From Effrenium voratum (lineage: Eukaryota; Sar; Dinophyceae; Suessiales; Symbiodiniaceae): 64,000 nt of DNA. The stretch's first letter is position 1. Each line of letters opens with the position of its first letter. Below are positions 50,153 to 61,434 of this stretch, in pieces. Below the pieces are notes generated by a model. The model made no database searches. It was not told where the DNA came from and was given only the letters and a program-made list of their open reading frames with translations. The DNA lies in assembly GCA_963377175.1 (NCBI GenBank), contig CAUJNA010003502.1, forward strand, positions 496,145 through 560,144, read 5' to 3'. The translations under genes were made by a program, and so were the position numbers.

Positions 50153-50520
50153 GTCACACCCATGCGCAGGCGTATGTCTCCGATTGTTGCTGGGCGCCAG
50201 ACGTTTTAGTGGAACGCCCTGAAGCCGAATGATTTCGGACCCCTAAAGATGCCGAAGCGTGGTGGACATGATAGGGCCTAAACAACCAGCATGCAGTTGT
50301 GAGATGATCGAAACTACGGCATGATCAACAGACAACAGCATTTCCAACATGCTCAGTAAAACTCGTACCCAAGCAAGCATTCGGGTCCGCTTTAGGTATA
50401 TTTGGGTGAACATTGGTGTGTCGTGTTCAGTTTCGTTCCACTCCTTTGCCAGTACCACGTTAAAATTTGTTAACAGGACACCAGATCGGAATTCCCTTGG
50501 CCCCTATCGCTTTTTGGATC

Positions 50521-50627
50521 CTTCCATTTGGTTAAGAATATTTTGTATTTTCCCCTGTTGGTTTTGAAGGATGTCTATCACTACTGCAAGTATTTTTTAG
50601 TTTTCCAGGGGACTTAAGCAAATGGAG
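50521..50627. mobile_element. M3 MITE-like element, copy 2 (with GGATC flanks)
   Basis: Termini CTTCCATTTGGTTAAG and CTTAAGCAAATGGAG. GGATC precedes the left end (50516-50520) and follows the right end (50628-50632), a likely 5 bp target duplication. Confidence 0.8.
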
Positions 50628-51805
50628 GGATCCGGTTTTGCTGAGACCCCTCGAGGAATCTCAGGCCCACTTCGGCCGGTAAGTGAGCAAGCAGCAGCGA
50701 GTGGAGCCAACGGTTGCGCCAGGAGGGGGGAGATCCAAACGACATCTCTTTGGGTGTTCAGCGCCTTTTTCAGCAGAATTGGAACCTCTCTTAGGTGGTA
50801 CTAGTGTCTTTTTGTTGGAATCACCCCTTTAGTCCCCTTCAGTGTTCAAACCACAAACTGAAACATGGGGAATGGAAGTTGCATTCGCCTATACAGCCTC
50901 CTTTTTTGCGTCCAAATTGGACTTTGGGACCTGGTCTTTCTTGGTCGCTGACGGGAATCCAAGTACGACACCTTGCAGTCGCCCATGCTGCCCGTCTTTC
51001 TCCGAGGTACCCTTTTTCTTTTGGGATAGTAGTCAAGGGAAACCAGGGAAACCGATGGGAAAACCCGCGTATTTTTTTCGGAGGTCCCTCAAAAGGACAC
51101 TTTTCCATGTGACTTTGGAATTTGTACAGCTGACGCGGGAGGAGTGTTGACCCTGTCTCAAAAAGCACCCGCGGGACCCGCTTGTAGCCTGGTTGGAGCT
51201 CGGAGAGGTCTGTGGCTCGGTCGATGGAAATCGATTCGGTATGATGCCATGTGACCGTGTTTGCAACTTGCGCGGACCTTTGAGTGTTGTTTGGAGAAGG
51301 CCGTGGTGGCCGCGTAAGGGGGTACGATGGGTCAAGAAACCTGGTATTTTTTGTAATGTGTCAATCATTTGTCAAAGCGTTTATGTGATAGGTGTCCTTT
51401 GAACGAACATTTGTCGCGTGTTCGTTCTACTCATTCGCCAGTGCCAACGATTGTTGACTTCGGATTCGTCCGGAGGACCGTACGAATCAGGGCTGTTTTT
51501 TGTGCTTCGGAAAGGAACTGTGCAAACCAACTGGGTCCGTCTGACTCGTGCGGTCCTCAAGTTGCTGGGGGTTCCTCCGGCTGAGCTAGGGGCTGAAGCC
51601 CAGACTTTTAGAGGACACTCGCTGACTGACTCACGACGGAAGGATCCATGGCTCGTCTTTGCAAATTCAACGGCCGCTGAAACACCTCTAAGAAATCCAT
51701 GGGCTTTTCCATGAAGAAATAAACCTACTGGACAGGGGCTGTGACAGGGGGGGGAAACGACCCAGAGTCCACAACATCACCATCCCCAAAGGGCATCTTA
51801 ACAAT

Positions 51806-51870
51806 GGTGCATTTTGCCAAGGGATATTAAACCACTAAAAGTTAGTCACTTTCCGCAGGGGAGCAGAAAG
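51806..51870. repeat. R3 dispersed repeat, copy 3 (internally deleted)
   Basis: CATTTTGCCAAGGGATATTA joins directly to AAACCACTAAAAGTTAG and GCAGGGGAGCAGAAAGCAAC. It lacks the middle part seen at 36931 and 41590. Confidence 0.75.
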
Positions 51871-52842
51871 CAACCAGGTATTAAACCCACGGAAGGTTGG
51901 ACCTTCAGCTCAGCTCAGCAGGGGAGGGGGGGGGGGAGAAGAGCGCCTGGGCTTACCTAGGCAGAGCAGGAGAGGCAGGCGGATAAGGAGAAGGAGACCT
52001 TTGGCTTGCCTGTTCCGGGCCGTTTTTCTGTCTCCAAAACTTCATTTTCTGGTTGGGGGCCGTTTTTTGGGGGTCGTTTTTTCTGGTTTTTCTAGGTATG
52101 GGACAAAATCAAACCACCAGAAAACCGCAGGCTTTAGTTTTGGTTCCATTTACCAGGGCTCCAGTTTGAATGCCAATTTCGAGTCACAGCAATATTTTGG
52201 GGTAGAGGGATACTTACCTCTAGGTTTGCTGCATGGTTTTTCCTGGTCACCAGCCATGGTAGCTGGACGCACTGGGTTTGGGTAGACCAAATCTGAAACG
52301 AATTCTGTGTGCCCCAGATGCGGGGCCAAGTCTTGGACCGCTTCACCGTTCAGTGTGGAGTTGGTGCCGAATGCCAAATCTTGAAGAGCGGGGTTTTACG
52401 CGCGGTTTATTTACACTACAGAGGCCTCATGTTAGACCTGTCTATCCGGGGTAGAACCAGAATGGGTTTTGGGCGCTCAAATGCGCGCTGCTCGAATTCC
52501 GGAAAAAGGCAACTGGGTTGAGCTCGATGTCCTTTCAGACGCCACCAAAACAGGTGTCCTCACAAAGGTCACACCAAGAAACCGGCACGGGCTGGCCAAA
52601 TGACACGCTGGCGCCTGCCTAGATGTGTCTTTGGGGTCCGGTCCCTTCTTGGGTGTTCCGCCAAATTAGTACGTGGTCAGTAACCAAGGTTATAAGCTGC
52701 TGAGAAGTCCCAGCGCAGTTAGCCAGGGTGTAAATCATTTCTAACTCCCACCCAAGTACACACCTGCCAGATTGATTCGGATTTTGTGTTTTTCAAGAAT
52801 TCAACCACAAAAACACAAAAATCCACAGAGCCTTTCCGCCAG

Positions 52843-52905
52843 GAGGAGCAGCGGAAGTTGTCCACTCGGCTCATGGCGGAGGCCCAGGAGAAGTCCAAGG
52901 AGGAG
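52843..52905 (+). CDS. UBA-domain protein gene, exon 11 (coiled-coil-like helix)
   Basis: Encodes EEQRKLSTRLMAEAQEKSKE plus Glu. Acceptor GCCAG at 52842 and GC donor at 52906. The frame stays open to about 53220, but the composition changes after 52990. The segment matches in style the Gln/Glu/Lys/Arg helix that precedes the UBX or PUB-like C-terminal domain in UBXN1-like proteins. No C-terminal domain exon was found downstream, so the gene may run on past what I can recognise. Confidence 0.6.
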
Positions 52906-55506
52906 GCGGGGCCCAGCCCGGAGGATCCGAGCCAGGCGGAGCGACGGGACGGGGCCCGAAGCGAAACCTTAGCCTTCGCAAAGCGAGCGAAGCGAGCAGG
53001 GGACCGATCTCTTGGACCGCCCGTGCGGCTCGTGTTTTTTTCTTTTCCTGGCCATGGGAGTGTAAAAGCCAACATGGACTACTTAATTCAGGGGGCAGCT
53101 GGCACGTCAGGTACTTGGAACCCGCGCGAAGCGAATGGAGCGACCGGAAGGGGCCGACTGGTCCGGAGACCGATCTACTCCAGCAGTTCGGTCAGCTTGT
53201 TTTTTGTTGCTTTTCCCTGACCATGGGCCATGAGGTGTAGAAGCCAACAACTAACTACTTCGGTACGTCCAAGTGGTGATCGTAAGCCTAGTGAGACAAC
53301 CCATCTGGCCCTATGAGGCTTCCTTTCTGGCGGCCTTTTGCTGGGGGTTTTGCAGCGGGTTGCCTTCTTGAATCAACTGTTCTTTTGGAGGGGGTGGGCC
53401 CCTTTAACATCAGCCAACCAAGGACAAAACACGTTAAGTGGCTTTTTTTCTCGCGGCCACTTGGGGTTTGGAATAAGGTTAAGGTCAGGTTGAGGGTCTG
53501 GATGAATAAGTAGGTTGAGGAGTGGAAACGCTTCTGTTCTGGTAAAGGGGTTAGGGATTCATAGTTCACGGGGACTAAGTTGGTTGGTTGCACCTTGGGT
53601 GACAGCAGATGGCAAATGATACCCTGGTTCAGGGGTCGTACATCTCGTAATGTTAGCCCGGAAGAATAAGCCTGTCCTACTCGTTTGGGGCGTGTCCACA
53701 AGTGGTCTGAATCCAACAATTGGAGATTTTGAAAAAAAAAACGGTTAGCCGAGGAGAAACCAAAGGGAAGCCAAGGGAAGACCTCCATGAGAACACATGA
53801 AGCCCTTTGGGTGCAGCAACTTCCAAGTCAAGTCAAAGTCAACCCCGGGGTTGAACTTCATCCGGGGTTCCCGTGAAGCACCTGGAGAGTTGGGCAAAAG
53901 TTAGAAGCAAGCAACCGGCTGCTCGAAGGCTCGAAGGGAAGCCTCAAGGTCAGTTTCCGAAGCTGGCCCTTAGTTTTGAACTTTGGGAACCAAATAACTG
54001 GGGAAAGACACGTACCCAAGGAATCGTTACCAATTTGGACCAATTTGGTTCCCCAATTTTGAGTACACACGTACCCAAATTGGTCCAAAGATTCTGGGAA
54101 ACGCGACAAACAATGTAAAAAATAGAGCCAGAGATGTGTCCATGAAACAAATCCGACGAAACAACATTGGGAAGTCTACCTTACGCATGAGATCCTCCAG
54201 TGGGACTGGGTCTTGGATCCTTGATCCAACCATCCAAATCTGCCCTCCCTCCTTGGGTTGGAATCCAATGATGTTCCTTCTTTGTTGGCAATTTAGATAT
54301 GCGCGTTTTTGGAGCTACAGAGGCTCTGGTGTCTTGTTTAGGATTCGGACCCCCCAAACTGGCTGCTTTTGGCGTCCCAATGAAACCCAGAAAAGGGGGA
54401 CCCTCAAAAAAGACAGGGTTTCCTTTTGGTGTCCCTCTAAGACTCACCAGAAAAAAGGGGACTGAGCCCCAAAAAAGGCGAGCCCCTACCTTGGTAACAG
54501 GGGCTTCAACCATTTCTCCGGCGATGAAGAGTGCATCGGTCCGCATCGGATAGGAGAGGAAGCGAGCGATAGAGCAGCAAATGAGAGAGTGCCGGCCTCA
54601 AGTTTCGTGCTGCTCCCCCATGGGCCCTTCTTGAGACAGAGAATTCCGGACCCCCAGCGCCCTGATTGCTTCCCCAGAATTAGCTCCCCCCTTTTTTAAC
54701 TTTTTCCCCGTGGAGCTAGGCCGAACTTCTCCCTGTGGCATAAAAGACCCGCCTTAGGCCTCTTGTGGCGTGCTTCTTTGAGTACGTCGGGACCCACCCT
54801 CCCAAGTGCACGGAAAGGGGGTCTCGGTTCCATTCCAAGGAGTGACCCTTTTTCAAATACTTTCCTTTGCTGCCCTTAGTTGGTGAAAAGGACATAAGCT
54901 GCAGCATAGTGGCGTAGTCTTCGAAGTGGCAACTCAAGCACACACGTGTTTTAGTTCACTTGTAGTACACGTAGCCAAGAATCGACTTGCTGCGAAGCTA
55001 ATTCCACCATTGGCCAACAGCGTTTTCTCATATGCAAAGCTGCGTCCAAAACCCAACCTTATGACTCTTTGCTTCTTACCACACGTTGAATGTGGTCCCT
55101 TTGTTCCCCGGACCGGCGCCACGCGATAATGCGGTATGAAGCATACAAGCCCATGTCTTGTTACATGCGCTTCTTGCACATGTGGACAGGTGATGTGTGA
55201 TCCAATTAGCTTCAGGAATGCCAGGAATGTAGTATTTGGTTTTATTAATTACATAAGCTTAGTTGGGATTCCAGGAGACTCCCCAGGAATCCCAGGAATC
55301 TTCAGTTTTCAGTCCAAGGATGGAGCACAGTTCCCTTCGCAAGCAGCCAGAGTGCCATGCTGATGTATTTTCATATATATATATATATATGCATATGCAC
55401 ATGTTTGTATGGACTTGTATGTTCTCAAGAGTACCCTTTGTTATGTTGGTTTAAAGGGAAACCCAGAGGACACCGACCGTTTTGGTGTCGAGACACACCC
55501 ATGTAA

Positions 55507-55542
<36 letters not shown>

Positions 55543-56226
55543 GTGTGTATATATATATATATACATCTATCTATCTAGATACACTGTGCCCGCTGAGGGG
55601 GTTAGGACTTTCGCGCCGCAGCCTGAATTAGTTTGGCGCGCATACCTGGAAAATCCCGTTCGTCCTTTTTCAAAAAAGGCGCCTTTTTCCATGACGTGTG
55701 TCGGCGTTTTGTTGGTACTTGTCCGCTTGGGGCGCTCGGATCGGTGATGAAGGCGCCACCGGGTCCCAACATCCTTTTGGCTTCCCAAACACCCATTTGC
55801 GAGGGATGGGGGGGTGAGTCCCAAACCGGGGTTGCTCGATCCCAAAGGAGGGAGCACCAATTGTGCTAGCAGTCTCTTTGTGGTCCCTGGATCTATTCCA
55901 AAGAGTATCCAATATGTCAATGTTGGATGTATGATGAAAGTCCCTGGTGTCCACTGTATGGATTATATACCTTGCTGGCGGCCCGCAATGGTCCCTTTTC
56001 CTGCGGATTGATGGCGCTATTGTCAAAGGAAGTTTAGAAGGAACTTCTGTGTTACGGCAACTAATTGAAAGCAAGCTCTCTGAGAAAAATGACAAGAGCA
56101 GGAATAAGCCCGCGAGAAAAAATGTGCGCGCGTGTGGCAGGCCTGTGCGTGAATTGGCGTCTCCGGAGATGCGAAAGAAATCTCGCCTGTCCGCGGCGTC
56201 TGGTCGGAGGTTTCGCAAGGTTTGAA
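52906..56226. other. Non-coding stretch downstream of the last recognised UBA exon
   Basis: No gene supported. It includes an imperfect duplication (about 52990-53090 and 53140-53250: GACCGATCTCTTGGACCG and GACCGATCTACTCCAGCAG, each followed by a T-run, TTTTCCTG or TTTTCCCTGACCATGG, and GTAAAAGCCAACA or GTAGAAGCCAACA). Near 54003-54095 there is a local repeat of ACCAATTTGG. (TA)n runs occur at 55374-55390 and 55505-55565. Confidence 0.55.
55505..55565. repeat. (TA)n microsatellite
   Basis: TATATA runs with GTATAT and GTGTGT interruptions, ending in ATCTATCTATCT. Confidence 0.95.
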
Positions 56227-56605
56227 TTGCGTGGCAGGCGCAGCATTTTGGCAAGGTCGTGTGCAGAATTCGTGGCAGGCGCAGCGCTTTCGCAAGGTCA
56301 AGTTTTCCCAAGGTTTGAATTGCGTGGCAGGCGCAGCACTTTCGCAAGGTCAGGTGCATATTTCGTGGCAGGCGCAGCACTTTTGCAAGGTCAAGTGCAG
56401 ATTTCGTGGCAGGTGCAGCTTTTTCGCAAGGGCAAGTGCAGGTTTTGTGGCAAGCGCAGCACTTTCGCAAGGTCAAGTACAGAATTCGTGGCAGGCGCAG
56501 CACTTTCGCAAGGCCAAGTACAGATTTCGTGGCAGGCGAAGCACTTTCGCAAGGTCAAATATAGATTTCGTGGCAGGGGCAGCACTTTCGCAAGTTCAGG
56601 CACAG
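56227..56605. repeat. 41 bp minisatellite
   Basis: About nine units of 41 bp built on GTGGCAGGCGCAGCACTTTC then GCAAGGTCAAGTACAGATTTC. The period was measured between identical ACTTTCGCAA blocks at 56461 and 56502. It passes directly into the GATA array. Because 41 is not a multiple of three, the long frames on both strands through it are not evidence of coding. Confidence 0.95.
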
Positions 56606-56617
56606 AGAGGGAGAGAG

Positions 56618-56648
<31 letters not shown>

Positions 56649-57800
56649 TAGATAGATAGACAGATAAAGATAGATAGATAGACAGACAGACAGATAGATA
56701 GATAGACAGATAGATAGATGGATAGATATTTAAAAACAGAGAGATAGATAAAGAGATAGATGGATAGATAAATAGATATTGAGATGGATAGATAGATAGA
56801 CAGATAGATAAAAAGCAGAGAGGGAGAGAGAGGTAGATAGATTGAGAGATAGATAGAGAGATAGAAAGATAGGTAGGTAGATAGATAAACAGAAAAATAA
56901 ACAAAAAGAAATATAGATAGGTAGATAGAAAAATAGATAGATAGATAAAGAGGATAGGTAGATGAAAAGAGAAAGACATAGATCGATAGATAAATAGACG
57001 GATAGGTAAAAGATAGATAGGTAGGTAGATAGAGAGATAGACAGATAGACAGATAGGTAGATAGATAAATAAACAGACAGATAGATAGATACATGAAAAG
57101 GGAGAAAGACAGATATATAGAAGAACAAAATCAAATAGATAGATCGATGGATAGATAAAAAGAAAGATACATAGATCGAAAGAGAGAGAGATAGATTGAT
57201 CGATAGATAGATATAGAAACAATTAAACAGATAGATAGAAAAATGTAGATAGATAGGTCGATAGGTAGACAGATAGAGAGATAGACAGATAGACAGACAG
57301 ACAGATAGATAGGTACATGAAAAGGGAGAAGGATAGATAGACAGATAAACAGAGAACTAGATAGATAGATGGATAGAGAAAAAGAAAAGTGGCTAGAACG
57401 ATAGAGAGAGAGAGATAGATAGATAGATAGATAAAGGTATCGATAAATAGATAGGTAGATGAAAAGAGAAGAAAGAGAGAAAGAGAGATAGATAGACAGA
57501 GAGGTAGATAGATCGATAGATCTATAGATAGATAGAGAAGAGAGATCGATAGATAGAGGGATAGATAGATAGATAGGTAGACAGATAGGTAGACAGATAG
57601 AGAAACGAGAGACAGATAGATAGATATTTAGATAGGTAGATAGATATATAGATAGGTAGATAGGTAGATAGATAGATAGACAGATAATTAGATAGATAAT
57701 TAGATAGATAGATAGCATATAGATAGGTAGATAGGGAAATGTAGTTAGATAGTTAGATAGATCGGTAGATAGGTAGGTAGGTAGTAGATAGATATGTAGA
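56606..57800. repeat. GATA/GACA microsatellite, ~1.2 kb
   Basis: Long imperfect GATA with GACA, GGTA and GAAA variants. Minus-strand frames of repeated Tyr-Leu-Ser-Ile are translations of TATC and not proteins. It continues as GAAA/GGAA repeats to about 57930. Confidence 0.95.
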
Positions 57801-57994
57801 TAGAGCAGAGACAAAAGAAAGAACACAAACACAAGCAAAACGAAAGAAAGACAGAAAGAAAGAAAGAAAGAAAGAAATATGGAAATAAATGAGGAAGGAA
57901 GGAAAGAAAGGAAGAAAGGAAGCAAGAAATAATGATGGAGAAACAAAAGAATCAGTGAAAAGGACAGAGAGAGAACTATAGTCTTTATGTTTTT

Positions 57995-58032
57995 GAAACT
58001 TCCGCCCACCGGCTTCGCCGGCCCTACTGGTA
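57995..58032 (-). mobile_element. SINE-like 3' core, second copy
   Basis: On the minus strand TACCAGTAGGGCCGGCGAAG, CCGGTGGGCGGAAGTTTC, then AAAAACATAAAGACTATAG and the GAAA/GATA array. Matches 33798-33836 in all but a few bases. No A/B box was recognised on its 5' side, so only the core is annotated. Confidence 0.55.
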
Positions 58033-58726
58033 CACTCTACAAGATTAGGGCCTTAAGCCCAAATGAGTACAGGATTGCACAGATGTCTAAGCGGTAACAA
58101 AAGCAACCACAAAACAGACAAAATTTTCTTTTGACCTCTGGCATCAAATTACTACGCAGTATCCACATCTTATATGTGCCGTAGCCTCGAAACTTACTTT
58201 TGGCTTCGAGTGATTGATTTGTATTGTATGCACAAGGAATTGCACGTCTCTACTGTCAACGCTTTGTACAAATGTCGGGCACCTATCTGGACCAAAATGT
58301 GTGAAATTAATGACCCCTTACTGGATAGTCTTGTTGTCGGTGAGGACCAATTGATCGGAATTCGTTGTGCCGTTTTCGGTTGATACTCTGTCAAAGCCGG
58401 ATTGTTCATGATTAGTGTGAATGGTTTGGCAGTGACTGGTCCTTAAAAGGGTCATGACACGCAACACATTGTCTCAAGTCTCATGTAGTCCTCCGGATTA
58501 TTCATTGCATTTGAGGGTACAGCTGAGCTGTGCCCGAGACAACAGAAAAGAACAGATTATTCGAGCTTGCTGGGGCATTGCGGTATCGTCGATACTTGAT
58601 ACATTGGGGACGATACAGCCATTATCGTCGGGTACATTCTCAGGTTATCAGCCGTAGGGCTCATCCCACGTGCTGTGTGACGAGGGTGATCTGAGACGGG
58701 GGTCGCATACCACCGCTTCATAAAGG
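58033..58726. other. Stretch with no recognised gene
   Basis: AT-richer sequence with only short frames. I see no repeat or gene I can support. Confidence 0.5.
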
Positions 58727-60338
58727 ATGAGCCTCAATTTGCCAGGAGGCGCAGTATTTACGTGTAAAATGACCGATGGAAGATCTTCGGTTACATGCGC
58801 GGCACCCGCCGCGGGAGTTTCATCTCAGGGAACACCGGAATCAGCCGGTCATGGGAGCGGAGATACCATTGTGGTGAGTACTGGACCTGCTGCAATAAGA
58901 CAGCGTAGTGACGCAGGCGATCGAGGGTACTGTCAGATGGAGATGATGGTAGGGATCAACTCCGCAAATCTCGAAAGGGAGAAAAGTCTTCTTGCTCATT
59001 CCCCAAGCGGACCAACAACTCGATGAAGATTTGCGGAAATACCAACAGAAAACGGAATTACAGTTGAGTGAAGTTGCAGAGCAGTATGATGAGTTGCGCA
59101 TGTTCACGGCAGAATGAAGGATGAACAGGACTTGCCCATCGATCAAGTGAAGATCAAGAGCGTCAAGCTTAATGAGCTTTGAATCTATGGTTTTCGAAAC
59201 CAACCGGGGTTCAGATCGCTACAAGATGGAGTACAGTGAGATGTCGGCGAGTCGGCATCTTTGCGGCAGGCGATGGAAGCTGCTAATGAATACAAGTCTC
59301 AGGTTAATATTGGCAATTGTGTGAAAGCCAGGTTGAACTATGAGAATGAGCAGCTTCATGAGAAGTTACATCGTGAAGAGTCAGCTACACAGGCGAAGCT
59401 TAGGGGTGCGGAATTGTACCGCACCAATGTGATGTCCAACAGGGATGGGCAGATCCAGGCGTTGAGATCACAAATGCAACAGTTGCCCGAATCAGAATCC
59501 AAAGAAGAATGGGTTAAGTCTGCCAAAGCTCTGGCTGAGCAAGAAGCCAGTGTATACAGGTTATTAGCGAAGCCCGAACGGAAGTGAACAGGGTAGAGAG
59601 TGCGGCTAGGCTGGAGGTGGACAGATTGAAGAACCAGTTGAGTCATGAGGAGACTGCTGCGGTTGTGTTGAGGAGCGAGGCTGCCGAAGCCAGGAATGAG
59701 AGTCACGGAGCGCCAGACTCTTCCGGAATGGCTGAGGAACAGTCTGAAATGATGAAGAGGAACATGAGCTGGGTTGAGAGTGTAACCCAAAAGCAATACG
59801 ATGCTCTTCAGCAGCAGTTCGAATCACTTCAGCACTTCAATCAACGTCTCCATGAGAAGAGCCTGGACAAAGTGAAATCTGATTTTTTCTGGCTAGGGAA
59901 TGCGAGAGATGGGAAGAACATGACTGGACAGAGAACGAGCCAGCTACACCGGTCAAGCCTGAGAAGGCCAAGGGCAAAGCCAGGAAGGTCATGAAGGATG
60001 GGAAGGCGTCTACGGGTGCAACCAAGGCATCAAAGTTGAAGGCAAAGACAACGGCTACTACCACCCGTCGGACAACCCCTAAGACACCAACGGGACAGAA
60101 CGTGAAGGCAATAAAAACCATGAAGGCCATGCCCTCTATGAAGCCTATGAAGAGGCCGACGCCGCCAACAAAGACAACCAAGGCGACGCCGGGGCCAAAG
60201 GCGATGAAGACTGTGACAGGCAATGTGCGAAAGCAAAAGGCTCAGAAGTCACAGACGGACCAGAAGCTGCAGCTGCACACCAGGACCAAGAGGTGGACAT
60301 CGAAGACGGACATGGGGGACATCCACGAATCGCAGTGA
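58727..60338 (+). pseudogene. Gag-like coiled-coil gene, broken by frameshifts
   Basis: Coding-like in successive frames. 58727-58995 is a Ser/Gly/Ala-rich start with IRQRSDAGDRGYCQMEMMVG. 58998-59117 reads DEDLRKYQQKTELQLSEVAE. 59261-59587 reads EYKSQVNIGNCVKARLNYEN and EQLHEKLHREESATQAKLRG. 59584-59880 reads ARLEVDRLKNQLSHEETAAV. 59991-60338 is a Lys/Thr/Pro-rich tail (TMKAMPSMKPMKRPTPPTKT). The long heptad-like coiled coil with a basic tail is the layout of gag-like parts of dinoflagellate copia elements, though a cellular coiled-coil retrogene is possible. At least three frameshifts and one stop make it a pseudogene. Confidence 0.5.
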
Positions 60339-61380
60339 GGCCTAGTCCTTGCGATTTTTGTTCATCAGCGCCTAGCCAAGCCAGCCAACGTGATGCCGCG
60401 GCCTCTCATTTTGTGTTCTGGCTGATGCTACATGTGTTCCATGACGACTCATGACGACCAATCAAGACATAGACTTTGTGCTTGCGTTCGGTAACTCGGA
60501 ATTCGCGCTGGACACCACAAGGCTGGTCTGGCGCAAGGACGCGTAGTCTCATAGTGATTGTTGGTGCCAACTTGAGCAGCTTGAGAGAAATGCGCGCACA
60601 TGCGCCCATGTGCCCATGTGCCACTGCGCCACTGCCACGGTGACAGTCGTGGTGGCCAGTTGTGAGTTGTGTGCTCTTGACGTGTAGCGTTGTGTCAGGC
60701 AATTTGGGAGTGATTTGATAATCTCTTTCTGAATTGACACAGTGTCATTGCAGGTGCAGCCCACCCGTGCACGCAATGCAAGAGGTTGCACTGACAGCGC
60801 AAGGAGATAGTTATGTTACACAATGCTATGTCGTTATGGAGTCGTTTTCGAGCTCACACCCGCATAACATGCGTGCTGCGCTACCCAAGTTCCTTTGTTA
60901 CGCTTACGTACATGCACACGTTTGACTGTGAATTGGTGCGAACTTGTCTGACACAATCTAGATGCCGTGGTTCTCAACATCTCATTTTGTTTTCGAGCTT
61001 TAATCTTCGACAACCCCAATACTAACAGACAAACACACAAACGCAATGACTAATGACCACTGAGAACACATGCAACGCAATGCAGAATGCAGAACGCACG
61101 CGCAGACACACAGACAGACGTAGCTCAGGCTATCACAGAGTCACGTGCCTCGAGCCAGACACACAAGCGCTGGCGCTGAGGTCACAGCCCGTTACCAATC
61201 GCAACTCTGTCAGTGGGCCTGACGGTCCCTCTTGATGCTCAGGTCTTCTTAGACGTTTGCGACGTGTCCGCGACTCCCGACCTCGCAGCGCGAGTATTGA
61301 CACAGTCAACCTGTCAACCTGAAGCTTACTTGGGACAAACTTCTTATTTATTGAGTTCTTGAGTCGAGAAACGGCGGCTT
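60339..61380. other. Stretch with no recognised gene
   Basis: Contains CA/GT-rich and CCCATGTGCC-type short repeats near 60595-60650. No supported gene. It may be an insertion that separates the two gag-like parts. Confidence 0.45.
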
Positions 61381-61434
61381 TGCCTAAATTTGGTGATGCG
61401 TTGTCTATGCCACCAGGGATAGCCCGATCTCGGT

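Larger units (their letters stand above)
49468..52842. other. Intron 10 of the UBA gene
   Basis: 3.4 kb. Contains M1 copy 10, an M4 element (50046-50152), an M3 copy (50521-50627), an R3 fragment (51806-51870) and a poly-G run near 51927. A coding-like stretch at 49644-49750 (reading CAEHVVIATCVKKKAAPLRE) begins right after M1 copy 10, but it does not fit between exons 10 and 11. Confidence 0.5.

Noticed and set aside
54181..54546. 121-residue minus-strand frame
   Set aside because: No coding signature; overlapping plus frame of similar length and no recognisable domain.
56065..56631. 188-residue plus frame rich in R-G-R-x-S
   Set aside because: It runs through a 41 bp minisatellite; several frames on both strands stay open over the same repeat.
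56555..58009. Long minus-strand frames of Tyr/Leu/Ser/Ile
   Set aside because: They are translations of the GATA microsatellite; all three minus frames are open in the same way.
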